Origin: Yamagishiella unicocca
Lineage: Eukaryota > Chlorophyta > Chlorophyceae > Chlamydomonadales > Volvocaceae
NCBI GenBank assembly: GCA_003116995.1
Contig: BDSL01000055.1
Span: 1 to 64,000, forward strand
Length of the DNA stretch: 64,000 nt
Direction: 5' to 3'
Below are positions 1 through 11,960 of this stretch, one piece after another. Numbering within the stretch: the first letter of the stretch is position 1; the number at the start of each line of letters is the position of its first letter. The translations under genes and the position numbers were made by a program. Under the pieces are notes generated by a model. It searched no databases, was not told the origin of the DNA, and saw nothing but the letters and a program-made list of their open reading frames with translations.

Positions 1-3000
1 GTTTATTAATAGGGTTTAGCAGTACAGTACCAGAATGTACGGCAAAGTATAGCATATTTATACTCATTTTGTTCAGGAGAACAAATCAAGGCAGTTGGTG
101 TCATCAAAATTTTTTTGGGGGTGGGATTGGCCCAAAACCATGGATAAACCATCAGGAAACCAAAAGTACAACCTAGGACCAAAAATATTTTTTCTTGACC
201 ATTGGCCCTTAATTAGGACATATAATATTTATAATATTATTGGATCCCATTTGGATCGATCTTGGGCCTGATTTGGCACTGCTGTACATCTTTGGGGTTT
301 ATTAATAGGTTTAGCAGTACAGTACCAGAATTACGGCAAAGTATAGCAATATTATACTCATTTTGTTCAGGAGAACAAATCAAGGCAGTTGGTGTCATCA
401 AAATTTTTTTGGGGGTGGGATTGGCCCCAAAACCATGGATAAACCATCAGGAAACCAAAAGTACAACCTAGGACCAAAAATATTTTTTCTTGACCATTGG
501 CCCTTAATTAGGACATATAATATTTATAATATTATTGGATCCCATTTGGATCGATCTTGGGCCTGATTTGGCACTGCTGTACATCTTTGGGGTTTATTAA
601 TAGGGTTTAGCAGTACAGTACCAGAATGTACGGCAAAGTATAGCAATATTATACTCATTTTGTTCAGGAGAACAAATCAAGGCAGTTGGTGTCATCAAAA
701 TTTTTTTTGGGGGTGGGATTGGCCCCAAAACCATGGATAAACCATCAGGAAACCAAAAGTACAACCTAGGACCAAAAATTATTTTTCTTGACCATTGGCC
801 CTTAATTAGGACATATAATATTATAATATTATTGGATCCCATTTGGATCGATCTTGGGCCTGATTTGGCACTGCTGTACATCTTTGGGGTTTATTAATAG
901 GTTTAGCAGTACAGTACCAGAATGTACGGCAAAGTATAGCAATATTATACTCATTTTGTTCAGGAGAACAAATCAAGGCAGTTGGTGTCATCAAAATTTT
1001 TTTGGGGGTGGGATTGGCCCCAAAACCATGGATAAACCATCAGGAAACCAAAAGTACAACCTAGGACCAAAAATATTTTTCTTGACCATTGGCCCTTAAT
1101 TAGGACATATAATATTTATAATATTATTGGATCCCATTTGGATCGATCTTGGCCTGATTTGGCACTGCTGTACATCTTTGGGTTTATTAATAGGGTTTAG
1201 CAGTACAGTACCAGAATGTACGGCAAAGTATAGCAATATTATACTCATTTTGTTCAGGAGAACAAATCAAGGCAGTTGGTGTCATCAAAATTTTTTTTGG
1301 GGGTGGGATTGGCCCAAAACCATGGATAAACCATCAGGAAACCAAAAGTACAACCTAGGACCAAAAATATTTTTTCTTGACCATTGGCCCTTAATTAGGA
1401 CATATAATTTTATAATATTATTGGATCCCATTTGGATCGATCTTGGGCCTGATTTGGCACTGCTGTACATCTTTGGGGTTTATTAATAGGGTTTAGCAGT
1501 ACAGTACCAGAATGTACGGCAAAGTATAGCAATATTATACTCATTTTGTTCAGGAGAACAAATCAAGGCAGTTGGTGTCATCAAAATTTTTTTTGGGGTG
1601 GGATTGGCCCCAAAACCATGGATAAACCATCAGGAAACCAAAAGTACAACCTAGGACCAAAAATATTTTTTCTTGACCATTGGCCCTTAATTAGGACATA
1701 TAATATTTATAATATTATTGGATCCCATTTGGATCGATCTTGGGCCTGATTTGGCACTGCTGTACATCTTTGGGGTTTATTATAGGGTTTAGCAGTACAG
1801 TACCAGAATGTACGGCAAAGTATAGCAATATTATACTCATTTTGTTCAGGAGAACAAATCAAGGCAGTTGGTGTCATCAAAATTTTTTTGGGGGTGGGAT
1901 TGGCCCCAAAACCATGGATAAACCATCAGGAAACCAAAAGTACAACCTAGGACCAAAAATATTTTTTCTTGACCATTGGCCCTTAATTAGGACATATAAT
2001 ATTTATAATATTATTGGATCCCATTTGGATCGATCTTGGGCCTGATTTGGCACTGCTGTACATCTTTGGGGTTTATTAATAGGGTTTAGCAGTACAGTAC
2101 CAGAATGTACGGCAAAGTATAGCAATATTATACTCATTTTGTTCAGGAGAACAAATCAAGGCAGTTGGTGTCATCAAAATTTTTTTTGGGGGTGGGATTG
2201 GCCCCAAAACCATGGATAAACCATCAGGAAACCAAAAGTACAACCTAGGACCAAAAATATTTTTTCTTGACCATTGGCCCTTAATTAGGACATATAATAT
2301 TTATAATATTATTGGATCCCATTTGGATCGATCTTGGGCCTGATTTGGCACTGCTGTACATCTTTGGGGTTTATTAATAGGGTTTAGCAGTACAGTACCA
2401 GAATGTACGGCAAAGTATAGCAATATTATACTCATTTTGTTCAGGAGAACAAATCAAGGCAGTTGGTGTCATCAAAATTTTTTTTGGGGTGGGATTGGCC
2501 CCAAAACCATGGATAAACCATCAGGAAACCAAAAGTACAACCTAGGACCAAAAATATTTTTTCTTGACCATTGGCCTTAATTAGGACATATAATATTTAT
2601 AATATTATTGGATCCCATTTGGATCGATCTTGGGCCTGATTTGGCACTGCTGTACATCTTTGGGGTTTATTAATAGGGTTTAGCAGTACAGTACCAGAAT
2701 GTACGGCAAAGTATAGCAATATTATACTCATTTTGTTCAGGAGAACAAATCAAGGCAGTTGGTGTCATCAAAATTTTTTTTGGGGGTGGGATTGGCCCCA
2801 AAACCATGGATAAACCATCAGGAAACCAAAAGTACAACCTAGGACCAAAAATATTTTTTCTTGACCATTGGCCCTTAATTAGGACATATAATATTTATAA
2901 TATTATTGGATCCCATTTGGATCGATCTTGGGCCTGATTTGGCACTGCTGTACATCTTTGGGTTTATTAATAGGGTTTAGCAGTACAGTACCAGAATGTA

Positions 3001-6000
3001 CGGCCAAAGTATAGCAATATTATACTCATTTTGTTCAGGAGAACAAATCAAGGCAGTTGGTGTCATCAAAATTTTTTTTGGGGTGGGATTGGCCCCAAAA
3101 CCATGGATAAACCATCAGGAAACCAAAAGTACAACCTAGGACCAAAAATATTTTTCTTGACCATTGGCTCTTAATTAGGACATATAATATTTATAATATT
3201 ATTGGATCCCATTTGGATCGATCTTGGGCCTGATTTGGCACTGCTGTACATCTTTGGGGTTTATTAATAGGGTTTAGCAGTACAGTACCAGAATGTACGG
3301 CAAAGTAAGCAATATTATACTCATTTTGTTCAGGAGAACAAATCAAGGCTGTTGGTGTCATCAAAATTTTTTTTGGGGGTGGGATTGGCCCAAAACCATG
3401 GATAAACCATCAGGAAACCAAAAGTACAACCTAGGACCAAAAATATTTTTTTCTTGACCATTGGCTCTTAATTAGGACATATAATATTTATAATATTATT
3501 GGATCCCATTTGGATCGATCTTGGGCCTGATTTGGCACTGCTGTACATCTTTGGGGTTTATTAATAGGGTTTAGCAGTACAGTACCAGAATGTACGGCAA
3601 AGTATAGCAATATTAATACTCATTTTGTTCAGGAGAACAAATCAAGGCAGTTGGTGTCATCAAAATTTTTTTGGGGGTGGGATTGGCCCCAAAACCATGG
3701 ATAAACCATCAGGAAACCAAAAGTACAACCTAGGACCAAAAATATTTTTTCTTGACCATTGGCTCTTAATTAGGACATATAATATTTATAATATTATTGG
3801 ATCCCATTTGGATCGATCTTGGGCCTGATTTGGCACTGCTGTACATCTTTGGGGTTTATTAATAGGGTTTAGCAGTACAGTACCAGAATGTACGGCAAAG
3901 TATAGCAATATTATACTCATTTTGTTCAGGAGAACAAATCAAGGCAGTTGGTGTCATCAAAATTTTTTTTGGGGGTGGGATTGGCCCCAAAACCATGGAT
4001 AAACCATCAGGAAACCAAAAGTACAACCTAGGACCAAAAATATTTTTTCTTGACCATTGGCCCTTAATTAGGACATATAATATTTATAATATTATTGGAT
4101 CCCATTTGGATCGATCTTGGGCCTGATTTGGCACTGCTGTACATCTTTGGGGTTTATTAATAGGGTTTAGCAGTACAGTACCAGAATGTACGGCAAAGTA
4201 TAGCAATATTATACTCATTTGTTCAGGAGAACAAATCAAGGCAGTTGGTGTCATCAAAATTTTTTTTGGGGTGGGATTGCCCCAAAACCATGGATAAACC
4301 ATCAGGAAACCAAAAGTACAACCTAGGACCAAAAATATTTTTTCTTGACCATTGGCCCTTAATTAGGACATATAATATTTATAATATTATTGGATCCCAT
4401 TTGGATCGATCTTGGGCCTGATTTGGCACTGCTGTACATCTTTGGGGTTTATTAATAGGGTTTAGCAGTACAGTACCAGAATGTACGGCAAAGTATAGCA
4501 ATATTATACTCATTTTGTTCAGGAGAACAAATCAAGGCAGTTGGTGTCATCAAAATTTTTTTTGGGGGTGGGATTGGCCCCCAAAACCATGGATAAACCA
4601 TCAGGAAACCAAAAGTACAACCTAGGACCAAAAATATTTTTTCTTGACCATTGGCCCTTAATTAGGACATATAATATTTATAATATTATTGGATCCCATT
4701 TGGATCGATCTTGGGCCTGATTTGGCACTGCTGTACATCTTTGGGGTTTATTAATAGGGTTTAGCAGTACAGTACCAGAATGTACGGCAAAGTATAGCAA
4801 TATTATACTCATTTTGTTCAGGAGAACAAATCAAGGCGTTGGTGTCATCAAAATTTTTTTTGGGGGTGGGATTGGCCCCAAAACCATGGATAAACCATCA
4901 GGAAACCAAAAGTACAACCTAGGACCAAAAATATTTTTCTTGACCATTGGCCCTTAATTAGGACATATAATATTTATAATATTATTGGATCCCATTTGGA
5001 TCGATCTTGGGCCTGATTTGGCACTGCTGTACATCTTTGGGGTTTATTAATAGGGTTTAGCAGTACAGTACCAGAATGTACGGCAAAGTAAAGCAATATT
5101 ATACTCATTTTGTTCAGGAGAACAAATCAAGGCAGTTGGTGTCATCAAAATTTTTTTTGGGGGTGGGATTGGCCCCAAAACCATGGATAAACCATCAGGA
5201 AACCAAAAGTACAACCTAGGACCAAAAAATATTTTTCTTGACCATTGGCCCTTAATTAGGACATATAATATTTATAATATTATTGGATCCCATTTGGATC
5301 GATCTTGGGCCTGATTTGGCACTGCTGTACATCTTTGGGGTTTATTAATAGGGTTTAGCAGTACAGTACCAGAATGTACGGCAAAGTATAGCAATATTAT
5401 ACTCATTTTGTTCAGGAGAACAAATCAAGGCAGTTGGTGTCATCAAAATTTTTTTGGGGGTGGGATTGGCCCCAAAACCATGGATAAACCATCAGGAAAC
5501 CAAAAGTACAACCTAGGACCAAAAATATTTTTTCTTGACCATTGGCCCTTAATTAGGACATATAATATTTATAATATTATTGGATCCCATTTGGATCGAT
5601 CTTGGGCCTGATTTGGCACTGCTGTACATCTTTGGGGTTTATTAATAGGGTTTAGCAGTACAGTACCAGAATGTACGGCAAAGTAAAGCAATATTATACT
5701 CATTTTGTTCAGGAGAACAAATCAAGGCAGTTGGTGTCATCAAAATTTTTTTTGGGGGTGGGATTGGCCCCAAAACCATGGATAAACCATCAGGAAACCA
5801 AAAGTACAACCTAGGACCAAAAATATTTTTCTTGACCATTGGCTCTTAATTAGGACATATAATATTTATAATATTATTGGATCCCATTTGGATCGATCTT
5901 GGGCCTGATTTGGCACTGCTGTACATCTTTGGGGTTTATTAATAGGGTTTAGCAGTACAGTACCAGAATGTACGGCAAAGTATAGCAATATTATACTCAT

Positions 6001-9000
6001 TTTGTTCAGGAGAACAAATCAAGGCTGTTGGTGTCATCAAAATTTTTTTTGGGGGTGGGATTGGCCCCAAAACCATGGATAAACCATCAGGAAACCAAAA
6101 GTACAACCTAGGACCAAAAATATTTTTTCTTACCATTGGCCCTTAATTAGGACATATAATATTTATAATATTATTGGATCCCATTTGGATCGATCTTGGG
6201 CCTGATTTGGCACTGCTGTACATCTTTGGGGTTTATTAATAGGGTTTAGCAGTACAGTACCAGAATGTACGGCAAAGTATAGCAATATTATACTCATTTT
6301 GTTCAGGAGAACAAATCAAGGCAGTTGGTGTCATCAAAATTTTTTGGGGTGGGATTGGCCCCAAAACCATGGATAAACCATCAGGAAACCAAAAGTACAA
6401 CCTAGGACCAAAAATATTTTTTCTTGACCATTGGCCCTTAATTAGGACATATAATATTTATAATATTATTGGATCCCATTTGGATCGATCTTGGGCCTGA
6501 TTTGGCACTGCTGTACATCTTTGGGGTTTATTAATAGGGTTTAGCAGTACAGTACCAGAATGTACGGCAAAGTATAGCAATATTATACTCATTTGTTCAG
6601 GAGAACAAATCAAGGCAGTTGGTGTCATCAAAATTTTTTTTGGGGTGGGATTGGCCCCAAAACCATGGATAAACCATCAGGAAACCAAAAGTACAACCTA
6701 GGACCAAAAATATTTTTTCTTTACCATTGGCCCTTAATTAGGACATATAATATTTATAATATTATTGGATCCCATTTGGATCGATCTTGGGCCTGATTTG
6801 GCACTGCTGTACATCTTTGGGGTTTATTAATAGGGTTTAGCAGTACAGTACCAGAATGTACGGCAAAGTATAGCAATATTATACTCATTTTGTTCAGGAG
6901 AACAAATCAAGGCAGTTGGTGTCATCAAAATTTTTTTTGGGGTGGGATTGGCCCCAAAACCATGGATAAACCATCAGGAAACCAAAAGTACAACCTAGGA
7001 CCAAAAATATTTTTTCTTTACCATTGGCCCTTAATTAGGACATATAATATTTATAATATTATTGGATCCCATTTGGATCGATCTTGGGCCTGATTTGGCA
7101 CTGCTGTACATCTTTGGGGTTTATTAATAGGGTTTAGCAGTACAGTACCAGAATGTACGGCAAAGTATAGCAATATTATACTCATTTTGTTCAGGAGAAC
7201 AAATCAAGGCAGTTGGTGTCATCAAAATTTTTTTGGGGGTGGGATTGGCCCCAAAACCATGGATAAACCATCAGGAAACCAAAAGTACAACCTAGGACCA
7301 AAAATATTTTTTCTTGACCATTGGCCCTTAATTAGGACATATAATATTTATAATATTATTGGATCCCATTTGGATCGATCTTGGGCCTGATTTGGCACTG
7401 CTGTACATCTTTGGGGTTTATTAATAGGGTTTAGCAGTACAGTACCAGAATGTACGGCAAAGTATAGCAATATTATACTCATTTTGTTCAGGAGAACAAA
7501 TCAAGGCAGTTGGTGTCATCAAAATTTTTTTTGGGGGTGGGATTGGCCCCAAAACCATGGATAAACCATCAGGAAACCAAAAGTACAACCTAGGACCAAA
7601 AATATTTTTTCTTGACCATTGGCCCTTAATTAGGACATATAATATTTATAATATTATTGGATCCCATTTGGATCGATCTTGGGCCTGATTTGGCACTGCT
7701 GTACATCTTTGGGGTTTATTAATAGGGTTTAGCAGTACAGTACCAGAATGTACGGCAAAGTATAGCAATATTATACTCATTTTGTTCAGGAGAACAAATC
7801 AAGGCAGTTGGTGTCATCAAAATTTTTTTTGGGGGTGGGATTGGCCCCAAAACCATGGATAAACCATCAGGAAACCAAAAGTACAACCTAGGACCAAAAA
7901 TATTTTTTCTTGACCATTGGCCCTTAATTAGGACATATAATATTTATAATATTATTGGATCCCATTTGGATCGATCTTGGGCCTGATTTGGCACTGCTGT
8001 ACATCTTTGGGGTTTATTAATAGGGTTTAGCAGTACAGTACCAGAATGTACGGCAAAGTATAGCAATATTATACTCATTTTGTTCAGGAGAACAAATCAA
8101 GGCAGTTGGTGTCATCAAAATTTTTTTTGGGGGTGGGATTGGCCCCAAAACCATGGATAAACCATCAGGAAACCAAAAGTACAACCTAGGACCAAAAATA
8201 TTTTTTCTTGACCATTGGCCCTTAATTAGGACATATAATATTTATAATATTATTGGATCCCATTTGGATCGATCTTGGGCCTGATTTGGCACTGCTGTAC
8301 ATCTTTGGGGTTTATTAATAGGGTTTAGCAGTACAGTACCAGAATGTACGGCAAAGTATAGCAATATTATACTCATTTTGTTCAGGAGAACAAATCAAGG
8401 CAGTTGGTGTCATCAAAATTTTTTTGGGGGTGGGATTGGCCCCAAAACCATGGATAAACCATCAGGAAACCAAAAGTACAACCTAGGACCAAAAATATTT
8501 TTTCTTGACCATTGGCCCTTAATTAGGACATATAATATTTATAATATTATTGGATCCCATTTGGATCGATCTTGGGCCTGATTTGGCACTGCTGTACATC
8601 TTTGGGGTTTATTAATAGGGTTTAGCAGTACAGTACCAGAATGTACGGCAAAGTATAGCAATATTATACTCATTTTGTTCAGGAGAACAAATCAAGGCAG
8701 TTGGTGTCATCAAAATTTTTTTGGGGGTGGGATTGGCCCCAAAACCATGGATAAACCATCAGGAAACCAAAAGTACAACCTAGGACCAAAAATATTTTTT
8801 CTTTACCATTGGCCCTTAATTAGGACATATAATATTTATAATATTATTGGATCCCATTTGGATCGATCTTGGGCCTGATTTGGCACTGCTGTACATCTTT
8901 GGGGTTTATTAATAGGGTTTAGCAGTACAGTACCAGAATGTACGGCAAAGTATAGCAATATTATACTCATTTTGTTCAGGAGAACAAATCAAGGCAGTTG

Positions 9001-11389
9001 GTGTCATCAAAATTTTTTTGGGGGTGGGATTGGCCCCAAAACCATGGATAAACCATCAGGAAACCAAAAGTACAACCTAGGACCAAAAATATTTTTTCTT
9101 GACCATTGGCCCTTAATTAGGACATATAATATTTATAATATTATTGGATCCCATTTGGATCGATCTTGGGCCTGATTTGGCACTGCTGTACATCTTTGGG
9201 GTTTATTAATAGGGTTTAGCAGTACAGTACCAGAATGTACGGCAAAGTATAGCAATATTATACTCATTTTGTTCAGGAGAACAAATCAAGGCAGTTGGTG
9301 TCATCAAAATTTTTTTGGGGGTGGGATTGGCCCCAAAACCATGGATAAACCATCAGGAAACCAAAAGTACAACCTAGGACCAAAAATATTTTTTCTTGAC
9401 CATTGGCCCTTAATTAGGACATATAATATTTATAATATTATTGGATCCCATTTGGATCGATCTTGGGCCTGATTTGGCACTGCTGTACATCTTTGGGGTT
9501 TATTAATAGGGTTTAGCAGTACAGTACCAGAATGTACGGCAAAGTATAGCAATATTATACTCATTTTGTTCAGGAGAACAAATCAAGGCAGTTGGTGTCA
9601 TCAAAATTTTTTTGGGGTGGGATTGGCCCCAAAACCATGGATAAACCATCAGGAAACCAAAAGTACAACCTAGGACCAAAAATATTTTTTCTTTACCATT
9701 GGCCCTTAATTAGGACATATAATATTTATAATATTATTGGATCCCATTTGGATCGATCTTGGGCCTGATTTGGCACTGCTGTACATCTTTGGGGTTTATT
9801 AATAGGGTTTAGCAGTACAGTACCAGAATGTACGGCAAAGTATAGCAATATTATACTCATTTTGTTCAGGAGAACAAATCAAGGCAGTTGGTGTCATCAA
9901 AATTTTTTTTGGGGGTGGGATTGGCCCCAAAACCATGGATAAACCATCAGGAAACCAAAAGTACAACCTAGGACCAAAAATATTTTTTCTTGACCATTGG
10001 CCCTTAATTAGGACATATAATATTTATAATATTATTGGATCCCATTTGGATCGATCTTGGGCCTGATTTGGCACTGCTGTACATCTTTGGGGTTTATTAA
10101 TAGGGTTTAGCAGTACAGTACCAGAATGTACGGCAAAGTATAGCAATATTATACTCATTTTGTTCAGGAGAACAAATCAAGGCAGTTGGTGTCATCAAAA
10201 TTTTTTTGGGGGTGGGATTGGCCCCAAAACCATGGATAAACCATCAGGAAACCAAAAGTACAACCTAGGACCAAAAATATTTTTTCTTGACCATTGGCCC
10301 TTAATTAGGACATATAATATTTATAATATTATTGGATCCCATTTGGATCGATCTTGGGCCTGATTTGGCACTGCTGTACATCTTTGGGGTTTATTAATAG
10401 GGTTTAGCAGTACAGTACCAGAATGTACGGCAAAGTATAGCAATATTATACTCATTTTGTTCAGGAGAACAAATCAAGGCAGTTGGTGTCATCAAAATTT
10501 TTTTGGGGGTGGGATTGGCCCCAAAACCATGGATAAACCATCAGGAAACCAAAAGTACAACCTAGGACCAAAAATATTTTTTCTTGACCATTGGCCCTTA
10601 ATTAGGACATATAATATTTATAATATTATTGGATCCCATTTGGATCGATCTTGGGCCTGATTTGGCACTGCTGTACATCTTTGGGGTTTATTAATAGGGT
10701 TTAGCAGTACAGTACCAGAATGTACGGCAAAGTATAGCAATATTATACTCATTTTGTTCAGGAGAACAAATCAAGGCAGTTGGTGTCATCAAAATTTTTT
10801 TTGGGGGTGGGATTGGCCCCAAAACCATGGATAAACCATCAGGAAACCAAAAGTACAACCTAGGACCAAAAATATTTTTTCTTGACCATTGGCCCTTAAT
10901 TAGGACATATAATATTTATAATATTATTGGATCCCATTTGGATCGATCTTGGGCCTGATTTGGCACTGCTGTACATCTTTGGGGTTTATTAATAGGGTTT
11001 AGCAGTACAGTACCAGAATGTACGGCAAAGTATAGCAATATTATACTCATTTTGTTCAGGAGAACAAATCAAGGCAGTTGGTGTCATCAAAATTTTTTTT
11101 GGGGGTGGGATTGGCCCCAAAACCATGGATAAACCATCAGGAAACCAAAAGTACAACCTAGGACCAAAAATATTTTTTCTTGACCATTGGCCCTTAATTA
11201 GGACATATAATATTTATAATATTATTGGATCCCATTTGGATCGATCTTGGGCCTGATTTGGCACTGCTGTACATCTTTGGGGTTTATTAATAGGGTTTAG
11301 CAGTACAGTACCAGAATGTACGGCAAAGTATAGCAATATTATACTCATTTTGTTCAGGAGAACAAATCAAGGCAGTTGGTGTCATCAAA
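1..11389. repeat. 297-bp AT-rich satellite array (about 38 monomers)
   Basis: Near-identical monomers follow head-to-tail with a spacing of 297 bp; for example the same landmark recurs at 8378, 8675, 8972 and 9269. Each unit has an AT-rich segment (tataatatttataatatta), a BamHI-like tggatcc, a variable T7-T9/G4-G5 homopolymer, and the sequence caggagaacaaatcaagg. Differences are mostly one-base indels in the T/G tract plus a few shared substitutions. The array runs off the left edge and ends abruptly at 11389 inside a unit, where the SINE-like tail begins. Open frames of about 67 codons recur in every unit but shift or close with indels and are not genes. Base composition is far more AT-rich than the rest of the window. 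A centromeric, pericentromeric or subtelomeric role is inference only. Confidence 0.97.
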
Positions 11390-11960
11390 TTATTATTATT
11401 ACTTTTATTACAGTACGCCGGCACTAGGCCTGGCGTGTGTTAAGGGGGCAGGGCGGTGAAGGCATCAGTACACCCTTTATGCTCGCGCCACCAGTACCAA
11501 TCCACCTCATATCGCTAAGGCCCACGCCACATTATCGCTGTGGAACACGACCAGTTAGTGCAACTCGCCGGAGGCTGGTGCTCCTGCCACATCCCTAACT
11601 CATAATTGTATCAATTATTGAGATTCAAACACTCTCCAGAAACCGGTCTTCCGCCAGCTCCATGTCCAGCATGCCACCATGCTTGGTGTACTTGAGTGTA
11701 CTTGATGGTTGAGCCGCCCGTAGGACGCACACGCTCCTGTCTCTGGCCTAAGCCCCAAGAACTCATACTAGAGTTAGTCCTCCCTAACCACACTGATGGC
11801 TATTGGCTGCACGCACCATCGGGGTCGGCGGCAGGATTCGAACCTGCATCTCCTGTGCCGCACCTTGTGGGAATTGAAGCTGGGATCTCACAGGCCACAA
11901 GGATTGGATTTTCGGGCTCTCCCATTAATGCTGCCAAGAACACGATTATGTTGCGCTAAC
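11390..11960 (-). mobile_element. SINE-like retroelement with tRNA-related head and ATT-rich tail
   Basis: Read on the minus strand, the element runs from a tRNA-like head to a tail of repeated taa triplets at 11390-11412, which directly abuts the satellite. The head contains a perfect T-arm/B-box (GCAGG-TTCGAAT-CCTGC, about 11829-11847) and a weak A-box-like tggcctgtgag about 50 nt upstream. No matching acceptor stem is present, so it is not an intact tRNA gene. The segment 11390-11715 is repeated in opposite orientation at about 23931-24257 with roughly 95% identity by eye, which identifies it as a dispersed element. The upstream (5') limit near 11960 is a guess, because only this copy contains the head. 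Other possibilities are a 5'-truncated LINE or another non-autonomous element that happens to carry a tRNA T-arm. Confidence 0.55.

Noticed and set aside
262..10660. Repeated open frames of about 67 codons in the satellite
   Set aside because: They are the same frame of each 297-bp monomer, opened and closed by indels in homopolymers, with no start context or splicing. The frames on the opposite strand behave the same way.
11821..11900. A functional tRNA gene on the minus strand
   Set aside because: Only the T-arm is intact. No 5' acceptor strand pairs with the 3' cgccgac, and no anticodon arm is recognisable.
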